Below are positions 46,167-54,560 of a stretch of DNA of 64,000 nt, piece after piece. Position numbers and translations under genes: made by a program. This stretch comes from Commensalibacter melissae (lineage in GTDB: Bacteria; Pseudomonadota; Alphaproteobacteria; Acetobacterales; Acetobacteraceae): positions 62,001 to 126,000 of the forward strand of contig NZ_CP033087.1 in NCBI RefSeq assembly GCF_003691365.1, written 5' to 3'. Under the pieces are notes generated by a model. The model was not told where the DNA came from. It was given only the letters and a program-made list of their open reading frames with translations, and made no database searches. The first letter of the stretch is position 1. Every line of letters starts with the position of its first letter.

Positions 46167-46652
46167 ATGTATTTAATGCGAACGTTTTTTTTGAACAGCT
46201 ATTGTGTATACCAGGCATTGAGACGCCCGAAGAGGGAACTGTCTGTATTTCCCCCGAAGAACGTCACATCTTATCAGGATTACAGCGTTGATTTTTTTCA
46301 TCGTTTGTCTGATGGGGAAAGGGTTGTATCCGGGACGGTTTTAGTGCATGGCCTGGGATTGAGGGTGGAGAGTGTTTTTGCGCATGACAGGTTTTTAACG
46401 GCGTTTATTTCTGGTGGCCGGGCTAGTCATTCTTATTGTCTGACCTATACAGCGCAGACAGACCGGGGCAGGAGCGTAATCCAGGAGATGATTTTGTCCA
46501 CTTTTGGACATGCCGCAACAGAGCGGAGGGAGGAGAGGTTCATAAGTATGTCTTCCCGGACAAGACCGCCTGACATACGACCGCCATTGAATGGAATAAA
46601 GCTTATTGACCGTTATCTTCTTGATGATAACGGTTTTTTTATATGTATCTAA
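46167..46652 (+). CDS. Phage fibre-tail adaptor-like protein
   Basis: This 161-residue protein has a beta-rich core (DYSVDFFHRLSDGERVVSG, then ISGGRASHSYCLTYTAQTDRGRSV) resembling the phage fibre-tail adaptor family, where a SGG turn is followed by a strand ending in TDxGR. It probably joins the fibre to the tail. The last 15 codons coincide with a terminator-like hairpin, so the C-terminus may be variable or recently acquired. The start has a weak ribosome binding site. Confidence 0.6.
   Translation: MYLMRTFFLNSYCVYQALRRPKRELSVFPPKNVTSYQDYSVDFFHRLSDGERVVSGTVLVHGLGLRVESVFAHDRFLTAFISGGRASHSYCLTYTAQTDRGRSVIQEMILSTFGHAATERREERFISMSSRTRPPDIRPPLNGIKLIDRYLLDDNGFFICI
46609..46640 (+). terminator. 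Intrinsic-terminator-like hairpin inside the end of the adaptor-like gene
   Basis: A nine-pair stem (46609-46617 with 46626-46634) and an eight-base loop run into seven T residues. It sits within the last codons of the upstream frame and 28 bases before the next start. It may attenuate transcription between the cassette's first and second halves. Confidence 0.6.
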
Positions 46653-46667
46653 GGGGAAGGAATAGGG

Positions 46668-47135
46668 ATGAGTAACAGAAAGAGCGATTGTCAGTGTGAG
46701 GGTGTCTGCAACCTGGAGTTTTGCGAGCAGGAAACAATCGTGGCATCAGATCAGGTGACTATGTTAAATTCTACGAATGAAATAGGGTTGCAAGATGAGC
46801 TGTTGGTTATTCGCAAGGATGGGGAACAGACGCAATTTTATCGTGCCAGGGTTGAAGAGTTTAGTTCAGGGGCAGCTTTATATTTATTGGAGAAGGCTGT
46901 TCAGTCAATGTCCAGGACAGATCCGGCAGATGGCCGTTCCCTATGGCTGAATGAGGGGTTTGTCTGTCTGGCCAGCGGGGATGTATCACGATTTGGTACG
47001 GTTTCCCCGCAGGGATTAAGCAGTGCATTAAAAGAGGTGTTTGCGATGCTTCCCACCCAGGATCCAGGAGATGGAAGCCCTTGGATTAACGGAGGTTTTT
47101 TAATGAAGGGTTCCGTTAAACAGGTATGTGAATAA
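46668..47135 (+). CDS. Hypothetical tail-cassette protein
   Basis: I recognise no family in this 155-residue protein. The N-terminus is cysteine-rich (CQCEGVCNLEFC). The remainder has two similar short segments, SMSRTDPADGRSLWLNEGFVCLASG and MLPTQDPGDGSPWINGGFLMKG, about 50 residues apart, suggesting an internal repeat. Strong GGGAAGGAATAGGG precedes the start. It lies between the adaptor-like gene and the large collagen-like fibre and is probably a structural or assembly component. Confidence 0.65.
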   Translation: MSNRKSDCQCEGVCNLEFCEQETIVASDQVTMLNSTNEIGLQDELLVIRKDGEQTQFYRARVEEFSSGAALYLLEKAVQSMSRTDPADGRSLWLNEGFVCLASGDVSRFGTVSPQGLSSALKEVFAMLPTQDPGDGSPWINGGFLMKGSVKQVCE

Positions 47136-47197
47136 TAAAGATGGAAATAATAAATTAATTTTACATATAAATTTCAGTAATCAATAAGGATTAAAAA

Positions 47198-50100
47198 ATG
47201 AACTGTGATCAAGGCAGTCGAATTATTATCGTTCCAGCTGGATGTTTGGGACATCGTGAGATTGATTTGCAATGTAAATCACCATTGGAAAGTGTCTATT
47301 ACCAGTTTTCAATGGTCAATCGCCTTTCTCCCTCTGATGCAATCAGCTGTGTAAGTGCCCAACCTTCAGATGAGACACTTAGTGTTGACCGGATTACGGT
47401 ATCTGGGCAGACCTTTAGGGCACGTATCAGTGGAGGGACAATGAATACCAAAACCGGTATTCGTTTTTTGGTAACCACACGTGCAAATGAGGAACGTGAG
47501 TTTGTTGTGACATTGCCAATTATGCCGGAAGGAATCATGGGCAGTGGCGAGGCTGGCAATTATGTATTGGGGGATACGGGTCCCCAGGGTCCTCAAGGAT
47601 GTGCCGCAACGGTTACGGTTGGCAAGGTTCTGCCTACAGAACCTGATGGGGATCCAAAGATTGTCAATTCGGGAACCGAGGTGGATGCCGTTCTGGATTT
47701 CACCTTGCCCCGTGGTCAGGTTGGGCCTCAGGGTGAGCGGGGCCAGGCCGCGACGGTAAAGATTGGAAATGTTGTGACAGGTGCGGCAGGGAGTGATGCT
47801 GCTGTTGAGAACAGGGGTGATGAGCATAACGCTGTTCTTGATTTTACCATTCCTGAAGGTAGGCAAGGCATACAGGGGATACAGGGGAAGGCAGGCACGC
47901 AAATTCTGTTGTCCAATCGTGATCCTGTTGCCCGTGATGCCAAGGAAAATATTGTCTGGCTCAATGATGTCACAGGAGATTTGTTTGAAACTGTTTCCCG
48001 GGGCGGGGATGCATATAGCTGGCACAAGTCTGGGAATTTGAAGGGGGAGGCTGGCAGTATCATATATACTGGTACTGTGGATCCCGTTTACAATGAGGTT
48101 TATAAAAAGAGTGATCTCTATTTCAATATTACCAACAGCAACCTGTTCACATTTAATGATAATCAATGGGTCAGGCTGGCCAATCTGAAAGGGGATCAGG
48201 GAGAGAGAGGTTCTCTATGGTTTTTTGCCCAGGAGGATCCTGTAACCTCTTCAAGCTATAGGGTCGGGGATAGTTTCCTGAATACAGCTTCCAATGATCT
48301 GTTTGTTTTCAATGGCACGAATTGGCAAAAGGTTGGAAACCTTCAAGGTAAACAAGGTGGTATTGGCCCACAGGGATTGCAGGGTGATACTGGCCCGCAG
48401 GGACTGCAGGGCATTCAGGGAGAGAAAGGGGAAGCAGGCAAGGACGGCAGGGACGGTTTTGATGGAACCCGCATCATCACCAGCCAGCAGGATCCGGATC
48501 AGGGAAGCGCCCCCCTAAACCCGAATGTTGTATGGATCAACACGACGAGCTGGGAGGTCAAGCGCACCATTCCGCATGGAGATAGCTGGGATTGGGTCAG
48601 TCTTGGCAGCATCAGGGGTCCACGTGGTGGTATTGGCCCGCAGGGATTGCAGGGTGATACTGGCCCGCAGGGACTGCAGGGCATTCAGGGAGAGAAAGGG
48701 GAAGCAGGCAAGGACGGCAGGGACGGTTTTGATGGAACCCGCATCATCACCAGCCAGCAGGATCCGGATCAGGGAAGCGCCCCCCTAAACCCGAATGTTG
48801 TATGGATCAACACGACGAGCTGGGAGGTCAAGCGCACCATTCCGCATGGAGATAGCTGGGATTGGGTCAGTCTTGGCAGCATCAGGGGTCCACGTGGTGA
48901 TACCGGCCCGCAGGGATTGCAGGGGTTGCAGGGTGAGAAAGGTGCAAAAGGGGATGATGGCTCACGCTGGTATAGTGGTCATAACTTGCCTGATGCGACA
49001 ATTGGTCTTAATGATCCCCGTGGTATGCCAAGAGCGGGGGATCAATATCTTTATCTTGATGAAAAGACTGGTGAGGCCAGCGCCTATATATACACCAATG
49101 ACAAGACCTGGGGCGGGCCTTTAGGAAAAGTTGCGGGACCCCAGGGAAAAGCGGCAACTGTCAGGGCTGTTGAGCAGGTGCGGCCTTTAAGACCCGATGA
49201 GGCGGCAACCATCAAAAATATTGGCGATGAACATGACGCGATCCTGCAGTTCAGCATTCCAAAAGGGGAGAAGGGGGATGTGGGCCCGATCGGAAAAGAG
49301 GGGGCCGCAGCTACCATACGTATAGGAACCGTGACCACCACAGATCCGGATGTCCAGGCATCCGTTCGCAATTCAGGATCAGAAAATACCGCCGTGCTCG
49401 AGTTCTCCATTCCCAAGGGAGAAAAGGGGGACAGCTATACGAATGACGGATCAACTGAACTCAACGTCAAGTCAATTCAGTCAGATGGCGGAAAGGTCGG
49501 AACAGATGGCGCGGGTAAATTATCCGCTGAAATGTTGGATTATACCATAAAGGTCCCAACTCCATCCCATCAGGATGCCTCTTTGGGTAAAGTCGTCGAT
49601 CTTGCTCATCAGGCCATTCCAAATATTGAAATAAATCATCCAAATGGAGTTGCAGGATTGGATGCACGGGGTCAGTTGACTCAACCTATTAATAATCCGT
49701 TTATAATAACGCAGTCTATTAATCCTGATGCTAAAGTTTCCATCTATTTAGATGATGATGTTCACGCTTATGCGGATAAAACACTGTTTGATATTTACAC
49801 GGTTGGTGCACAAAGCAAAATTATAGCATTTGCTCCATCCGAGGGAATAGCTGATATCCTGGCATCAGCAAAGGCTGATAAGATTGAGGAGTTAAAAGGA
49901 TATATATTTGCTGGGGGAGCCTGTTGGTTACCTGATTGTCAGCCGTTAGAATTTAAGGGGTATCAAGGGTCATATACCTTTGTGTGTTATGGTTCTGATA
50001 TGGATAAATCAGGTTATAAAATTAAAACTGATATTATTTGTGAAAACCAGTTGGTTGATGGAAAAGGGGAAGCATTTAAAAAAGATGCTATTATCACTAT

Positions 50101-50956
50101 AAGGGTTGGTGATGTTGTAACTCTTATGGCGCATTGGATGGATCAAAATAGGACATATTATTATGTTAAGAGAAGTAGAAGCGCTGGATTATTGAGTAAT
50201 TTATATTTATCAGAAAAAGAACAACCCAAAACCATTACATCATTGGGATATCAGGATGAAATACGATTTGGTAAAGATGGTATCTTTTGGTGTTCAAAAG
50301 AAGGTGGAGAAGGACAGGCTGAATGGTCTTTATATCCGTCTTATGCCGCAATGAAAAAAGATCATACAGGAAAATTTACTTATCCTTATGTAACCCCTAC
50401 AACCAAGGATAAATTGCCTGTTGATTATCCAATTGGAACACAATCATATGATATTGATAAAAAAGAACCTCTATGGTGGAACGGTACTGAATGGATTGAT
50501 CCGGTTGCCAAAGCGGCAACAATCAAAATAGGTAACATTGTATCTGTCGAAGCTGACCAACCTGCTCAAATAACGAATTCAGGATCTGATATAAATGCAG
50601 TTTTTGATTTTTCAATTCCGAAGGGAGAAAAAGGACAGCAAGGGATTAGTGTTGAATCCGTTATCATGAATGATGATTTAACCTTTTCCTTTATGATGAG
50701 TAATGGTTCAATTGAGAAAGTTAATTCCGGTCTTTATAGAAATAAAGATGGAGTAGTTATCGCGCCTGAAAAGGTTTCTGAAATTCCAAATGATTTTTCA
50801 TTAAATGGTAATTTATACATAGCTTCTGATGATTATCTCAACGGCAGTAAAAAAATGCCTGAAGGATTGTCATTAAACGGTAATATCGTTCTTACTGATG
50901 GTTCTGTCTACTATAAAAATTCCTGGAATAATGGTGGCGTGCTTTGTGTTGCTTAA
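47198..50956 (+). CDS. Collagen-like phage tail fibre, 1252 residues
   Basis: The first ~110 residues form a beta domain with SGQTFRARISGGTMNTKTGIRFLVTTRANEER, resembling the adaptor-like protein at 46167. Then come many Gly-X-Y collagen-like blocks (GPQGLQGDTGPQGLQG, GEKGEAGKDGRDGFDG), mixed with five copies of a ~37-residue module of the form ATVKIGNV...NSG...AVLDFTIPKG, and folded inserts (VVWINTTSWEVKR type). Two 90-residue units are tandem duplicates. The C-terminal ~450 residues are non-repetitive and probably form the tip domain. The collagen part is clearly GC-richer than the chromosome. An AAGGA site precedes the start. Such proteins trimerise into long fibres for surface binding. 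Confidence 0.88.
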   Translation: MNCDQGSRIIIVPAGCLGHREIDLQCKSPLESVYYQFSMVNRLSPSDAISCVSAQPSDETLSVDRITVSGQTFRARISGGTMNTKTGIRFLVTTRANEEREFVVTLPIMPEGIMGSGEAGNYVLGDTGPQGPQGCAATVTVGKVLPTEPDGDPKIVNSGTEVDAVLDFTLPRGQVGPQGERGQAATVKIGNVVTGAAGSDAAVENRGDEHNAVLDFTIPEGRQGIQGIQGKAGTQILLSNRDPVARDAKENIVWLNDVTGDLFETVSRGGDAYSWHKSGNLKGEAGSIIYTGTVDPVYNEVYKKSDLYFNITNSNLFTFNDNQWVRLANLKGDQGERGSLWFFAQEDPVTSSSYRVGDSFLNTASNDLFVFNGTNWQKVGNLQGKQGGIGPQGLQGDTGPQGLQGIQGEKGEAGKDGRDGFDGTRIITSQQDPDQGSAPLNPNVVWINTTSWEVKRTIPHGDSWDWVSLGSIRGPRGGIGPQGLQGDTGPQGLQGIQGEKGEAGKDGRDGFDGTRIITSQQDPDQGSAPLNPNVVWINTTSWEVKRTIPHGDSWDWVSLGSIRGPRGDTGPQGLQGLQGEKGAKGDDGSRWYSGHNLPDATIGLNDPRGMPRAGDQYLYLDEKTGEASAYIYTNDKTWGGPLGKVAGPQGKAATVRAVEQVRPLRPDEAATIKNIGDEHDAILQFSIPKGEKGDVGPIGKEGAAATIRIGTVTTTDPDVQASVRNSGSENTAVLEFSIPKGEKGDSYTNDGSTELNVKSIQSDGGKVGTDGAGKLSAEMLDYTIKVPTPSHQDASLGKVVDLAHQAIPNIEINHPNGVAGLDARGQLTQPINNPFIITQSINPDAKVSIYLDDDVHAYADKTLFDIYTVGAQSKIIAFAPSEGIADILASAKADKIEELKGYIFAGGACWLPDCQPLEFKGYQGSYTFVCYGSDMDKSGYKIKTDIICENQLVDGKGEAFKKDAIITIRVGDVVTLMAHWMDQNRTYYYVKRSRSAGLLSNLYLSEKEQPKTITSLGYQDEIRFGKDGIFWCSKEGGEGQAEWSLYPSYAAMKKDHTGKFTYPYVTPTTKDKLPVDYPIGTQSYDIDKKEPLWWNGTEWIDPVAKAATIKIGNIVSVEADQPAQITNSGSDINAVFDFSIPKGEKGQQGISVESVIMNDDLTFSFMMSNGSIEKVNSGLYRNKDGVVIAPEKVSEIPNDFSLNGNLYIASDDYLNGSKKMPEGLSLNGNIVLTDGSVYYKNSWNNGGVLCVA
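48356..48895 (+). repeat. 270-bp tandem repeat, two units, inside the collagen-like fibre gene
   Basis: Units 48356-48625 and 48626-48895 differ at one position only (A at 48370, G at 48640). Each encodes 90 residues: a Gly-X-Y block followed by a non-collagen insert. A partial third unit starts at 48896 and diverges after a few codons. The 270-base period keeps the frame. Confidence 0.95.
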
Positions 50957-51001
50957 TAGCTAGTATTTTTTCATTCAATTGTAGATATATAGGGCATTAA
51001 A

Positions 51002-51508
51002 ATGATTAATAATTCTCCAAAGAATTTGAATCTTTCAGATTGTAATGTTTCTATTGATGAAGATAATGTTGAAAACCAGAAATTGCTAGATGCAATCTAT
51101 AATCTTGATGTTCATACATTCAAGCTTAATTACGCTATTGATAAAAAGGGAGAGAGTAAAGCCAGATTGCATAATGGTTTTATAGCTCAGGAGGTTGAGA
51201 AGTCTTTGAAAGATAAAGGTTTGTCAGCTTCTGATTATGGAATGTGGATAGAAGAAAAAGTTTTTGAGACACAAGATATTGAGACAGGCGAAAAGGATGA
51301 CAGGGGTAATCCTGTTACAAAAAGAGAATGTATATTTTTAAAAGATGCTGATGGTAATCAGGTTTACAGGCAGTCTTTACGATATGATGAAATATTTTGT
51401 GTTTTTATTCAAGCATTTAAACAAAAATTGAAAAAACTTGAGGATTTTAAACAAGTTTACGAGCAAAGAATTAGTGATTTAGAAACTAGGCTATTAAATT
51501 TAAAATAA
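51002..51508 (+). CDS. Short S74 intramolecular-chaperone-like fibre protein, apparent internal-deletion paralogue
   Basis: This 168-residue protein has the C-terminal part of the endosialidase-type chaperone domain: LLDAIYNLDVHTFKLNYAI, ARLHNGFIAQEVEKSL, a YRQSLRYDEIFCVFIQAFK segment and a coiled-coil end with ISDLETRLLNLK. It lacks the Ser-Asp self-cleavage motif. Its first ~20 residues (NNSPKNLNLSDCNVSIDEDN) match the start of the next gene (NNAPKDLDLSACNVSMDGGN), so it looks like the neighbour with the middle ~190 residues removed. AGGG precedes the start. Confidence 0.75.
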   Translation: MINNSPKNLNLSDCNVSIDEDNVENQKLLDAIYNLDVHTFKLNYAIDKKGESKARLHNGFIAQEVEKSLKDKGLSASDYGMWIEEKVFETQDIETGEKDDRGNPVTKRECIFLKDADGNQVYRQSLRYDEIFCVFIQAFKQKLKKLEDFKQVYEQRISDLETRLLNLK

Positions 51509-51549
51509 ATTTTTCAAATTAATGAATGAAATTAATTAAGAGATATAAA

Positions 51550-52599
51550 ATGACAAATCAAAATAACGCTCCAAAAGATCTGGACCTGTCTGCATGTAAT
51601 GTTTCAATGGATGGTGGTAATACATCACAGCAACTTTCAGAACTTGTTAAAACAGCAAATGATACAAAAGAACAGATTGCAAGTGTCACAGCAATTGCAA
51701 GTCAAGCACAAAGTAATGTTGATAACATTAGAACCTATGTCAATAATTTAGATCTAGATAAATATTTTTCCATTGATGATGCAAATAAACCCTTGGGTAT
51801 TGTAATACTTGATTTGACAGGACAATTTGTGTATCCACAGCCTAAGGATATGGATGGTGTTACATGGATTAATGCGGGTTTAAGACCAATAAATGGTGAT
51901 TATACAAAAGATTATGAACCCAATCCAAAATCCAGGGAAATACATATTCAGTATTCTGTAAATTTTAATGGTGAAAAAGGTAATAACAAGAGTTTTACTA
52001 GTGTAGTATGGTCTGACAACATTAATGCCAATTATGCATTTGGTTCTGTTTCCTTTCATCCCCTTAATGATGGCGGCGGGGACCTTGGACGTGCGGGAAA
52101 TTCATGGAACAATCTTTTCATAAAGACCGCACCAAACGTGACCTCGGACAAAAACGTCAAGACCATCACATCCATCCTTGATGAAAAAGCCGATAATTCC
52201 GACAGGAAACTGATGGATGCTCTGTATAATGTCAATGTTGTCAATTACAAGCTGAATGACGCGATAAAAGAGAAAGGTGAGGACAAGGCACGTGTTCATA
52301 CAGGTTTTATCGCGCAGGATATAGAACAGGCGATCAGGGATGCGGGACTTGATCCATCCGATTATGCCATGTGGACGCAGGATGCATCACTTGAATTCAA
52401 GAGGGTGGATACAGGCGAGAAGGATGAAAACGGGAACCCGATCCTTAAATCTGTTCAGGAAGTGCCAAAAGATGACAAGGGTGACATTATTTATCGTCAA
52501 AAACTGAGATATACAGAAGTTCTTTGTATGCTTTTAGCTGCTCATAAACGGAAAATTAATGATCTTGAGACACGGCTGATGAAACTTGAAAGTAAATAA
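51550..52599 (+). CDS. Phage tail fibre/spike with S74 intramolecular chaperone domain
   Basis: This 349-residue protein has an N-terminal coiled-coil-like region (QLSELVKTANDTKEQIASV), a central beta segment and a C-terminal Peptidase_S74 domain. The domain starts at GRAGNSWNNLFIKTAPNVTSDKNVK, whose Ser-Asp is the expected self-cleavage dyad, and ends in a coiled coil (INDLETRLMKLE). Such domains fold the trimeric fibre and are then cut off. The start at 51550 is chosen because AAGAGA lies upstream; the frame is open to 51526. Confidence 0.85.
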   Translation: MTNQNNAPKDLDLSACNVSMDGGNTSQQLSELVKTANDTKEQIASVTAIASQAQSNVDNIRTYVNNLDLDKYFSIDDANKPLGIVILDLTGQFVYPQPKDMDGVTWINAGLRPINGDYTKDYEPNPKSREIHIQYSVNFNGEKGNNKSFTSVVWSDNINANYAFGSVSFHPLNDGGGDLGRAGNSWNNLFIKTAPNVTSDKNVKTITSILDEKADNSDRKLMDALYNVNVVNYKLNDAIKEKGEDKARVHTGFIAQDIEQAIRDAGLDPSDYAMWTQDASLEFKRVDTGEKDENGNPILKSVQEVPKDDKGDIIYRQKLRYTEVLCMLLAAHKRKINDLETRLMKLESK

Positions 52600-52600
52600 A

Positions 52601-53008
52601 ATGAGCAGATTTGATATGACACAAGGTCTCGCGAAAGGATCGTTGGGACAGGAAATGACAGGTGGACAGATTGTTGATCGTTTATCTGCTGGTATATTGG
52701 TTGAAAACAGGATTGTAAATGATCCAGCCATTACCTTGATGTTTCCAAAAGCGGGAGACATCAGCTATCGTCTTCTACTCCAGAAAGCGTGCAGGATTTC
52801 ACTTGGGCAAGGGCAAAAGGGTCAGTTGCAACGCATGACGATCATTCTTCAGCAACCCTATGAAGGAAATTGCGAGGTTGAATTTGATGCATCTGTCAAA
52901 TGGCAGAATAGGCAACCCTTTATTGATACAAGAGCAGGGTCGGTTACCCTTGTAGAAATTTTGTTTGATGGAATGTCACAATTTTATGGAAAATTGATTT
53001 ATGGCTGA
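52601..53008 (+). CDS. Hypothetical protein, end of tail-fibre cassette
   Basis: This 135-residue protein (MSRFDMTQGLAKGSLGQEM) starts one base after the preceding stop codon, so translation is probably coupled. The C-terminal half is beta-strand-rich (RMTIILQQPYEG, CEVEFDASVKW, SVTLVEILFDG) and ends FYGKLIYG, as in small phage structural or carbohydrate-binding modules. I recognise no family. There is no membrane segment or signal. Confidence 0.65.
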   Translation: MSRFDMTQGLAKGSLGQEMTGGQIVDRLSAGILVENRIVNDPAITLMFPKAGDISYRLLLQKACRISLGQGQKGQLQRMTIILQQPYEGNCEVEFDASVKWQNRQPFIDTRAGSVTLVEILFDGMSQFYGKLIYG

Positions 53009-53542
53009 TGTCAAAAAAAAGTAGTAAATAGGATATATTAATAATGAAAATCTTGTCTAGTTTGGTTGTAGTAACATATCGGATGAATGGGATTTAACCG
53101 TATTATCTAAATCAAACAGACCATTGCTGGTTTTCATTAAAGGAGAGCAATCCCACAGATAAAGTGAAGGGAATAAGTATTTCATTTTTTGAAGGAATAT
53201 CTTATTTTAATTCTTTGCAGTAAGAATCTGGGGATTGCAAGAACAGGTCAGTTTAACGTCAGTAAAGAAAAATTATAATATAGAATAAAAGATTGCATCC
53301 TGTTGTAGATAAATATTTTATTATCAGATTCAGGTATGGTTTTGAAAGGATATGGAACAGATAGAACTCTGCTTAGGAACAATATTACAACTAAATATGG
53401 CGACATTTTCATAAAGACGAAACAGTTGTTTGGTACTAGAAAATGAATATTCCTGTTACGATTAGTTTGATTTAGGTATGTGTAATTCAGCTATATTTTC
53501 CATGGCAAGGTTCCTTTGTGAGGTATGGTATAATGATGAATC

Positions 53543-53779
53543 TCATGGGTCTATATATTTTAGAAAATAATCTTTCCCAAACGCAATAAGGGATTGATCA
53601 TCAGCATTATATTCAAGGTTGTTATCAGCTAAGATACTTGGATAATTTTGGGCAAAAATGTGTCTACCATCATAATGAATGAAATTTAATTGGTCGTGAG
53701 GAAATATTAATAGCAGATTACCAAGTTTATATGAATCGCCTATTGAAAGTGCACAAGTGGATATTGAAAGATATAACAA
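53543..53779 (-). CDS. Possible small or truncated gene
   Basis: A 78-codon minus-strand frame encodes segments such as HYDGRHIFAQNYPSILADNN and LIAFGKDYFLKYIDP, with protein-like composition rather than A/T-codon noise. No ribosome binding site or family is evident and it lies in a decayed region, so it may be a gene remnant or chance. Confidence 0.3.
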   Translation of the reverse strand: MLYLSISTCALSIGDSYKLGNLLLIFPHDQLNFIHYDGRHIFAQNYPSILADNNLEYNADDQSLIAFGKDYFLKYIDP

Positions 53780-53894
53780 ATGTAAAAAAGGATTTATTAT
53801 TGATTATATATTTTTATATGAATTAACCGTTTTTTTACAGTATTACTAATAATTTAATCCTATATTGTTGGGATATGGAAAAATCACTAGCCAT

Positions 53895-54159
53895 ATGGTA
53901 AATATTTCCGAATATCAAACATTTGGAATTATCGATGATATCATCACATCAAACAAGAAATTTGTGCAAGATGACGTGAGTTGTGGAATGGCAATTTAAT
54001 TTCCAGTGAGACAATTAACAAAATTATTATCGAGAAAGCAAATTTGATTGACCCGGAACCAATGACGTAAGATCTTAAAAATCGCCTGTAAATTATATCA
54101 TTGATTACGTCAAACGACGTATTGAATGGTTGGATCAACAATTTGAGCATTACAGTTAA
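53895..54159 (+). pseudogene. Probable gene remnant with frameshift and stops
   Basis: A start-like ATG at 53895 opens a 34-codon frame (MVNISEYQTFGIIDDIITSN). After interruptions, another frame at 54091-54159 reads NYIIDYVKRRIEWLDQQFEHYS and stops. The last segment has the regular charged/aromatic pattern of a real helical C-terminus. The parts need at least one frameshift and two in-frame stops to join. The original product is not identified. Confidence 0.4.
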
Positions 54160-54377
54160 TTATTATAGGTTTTATTGATTATAGAATTACTTTTTAAAGA
54201 GTGGTTTTATGATTGACTTAAATAAATATTCGTAATTTTTTCATGGAAAAAGTCAAAATTTCTGTACTATTAATTTTTTTGTTTTTTTGATTCATTTATC
54301 GTGTTGAATAATATTAATTAAAAAATGAGATAATTGATTGTTATTTAAAGTTTAATTTTATTGATAAACATATCTAT

Positions 54378-54454
54378 TGGCGGACCCGACGAGATTCGAA
54401 CTCATGGCCTTTGCCTTCGGAGGGCAACGCTCTATCCAGCTGAGCTACGGGTCC
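54378..54454 (-). tRNA. tRNA-Arg (anticodon CCG)
   Basis: The minus strand folds as a complete tRNA: acceptor GGACCCG pairs with CGGGTCC, the D arm contains AGCTCAGCTGGATAGAGC, the anticodon stem TTGCC pairs with GGCAA around loop CTCCGAA (anticodon CCG), and the T arm has GAGTTCGAATCTC. The discriminator is G and CCA is encoded. A TTGACA hexamer on the same strand (plus-strand 54504-54509) could be its -35 element. Its 3' end faces the phage-like cassette, so it is a plausible integration site, although no second copy of the 3' end is visible in the window. Confidence 0.97.
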
Positions 54455-54560
54455 TTTGAAAATGTTCATACTCTGTTTTAATGAAAATAGCCAGTTTTTC
54501 TTTTGTCAAATATAATTTTTCTTTTTTTATCCTTATATCAAGATTGATAAATTACAGGGT

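Larger units (their letters stand above)
53009..54377. other. AT-rich gene-poor region with decayed coding fragments
   Basis: About 1.37 kb has no convincing intact gene. Several short protein-like fragments appear in broken frames: a plus-strand segment at 53073-53162 (WDLTVLSKSNRPLLVFIK), a segment with GDIFIKTKQLFG near 53395-53430 that faintly echoes LFIKTAPNV of the S74 protein, and the fragments at 53895-54159 listed separately. A minus-strand frame of 78 codons at 53543-53779 also has balanced protein-like composition. I read this as remnants of former tail-cassette or surface-protein genes. Confidence 0.5.

Noticed and set aside
48356-48895. Direct repeats considered as a CRISPR array
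   Set aside because: Units are 270 bases, contiguous and in frame with a fibre gene, with no short repeat-spacer structure or cas genes.
47366-49667. Several long open frames on both strands within the collagen-like fibre gene
   Set aside because: They are shadows caused by the Gly-rich, GC-richer repeats; none has a ribosome binding site or sensible protein pattern, and the 1252-codon frame explains the region.
53395-53430. Claim that GDIFIKTKQLF is a truncated copy of the S74 gene
   Set aside because: The DNA match to the S74 gene is only about 13 identical bases, too little to assert a duplicate; mentioned only as a hint.
53944-54150. 68-codon minus-strand frame in the decayed region
   Set aside because: It is opposite plus-strand fragments with better protein-like patterns, and it has no ribosome binding site.
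54378-54400. tRNA-Arg 3' end as an attachment site with a matching direct repeat
   Set aside because: I found no second copy of the tRNA 3' sequence on the far side of the cassette or elsewhere in the window, so attL/attR cannot be claimed.
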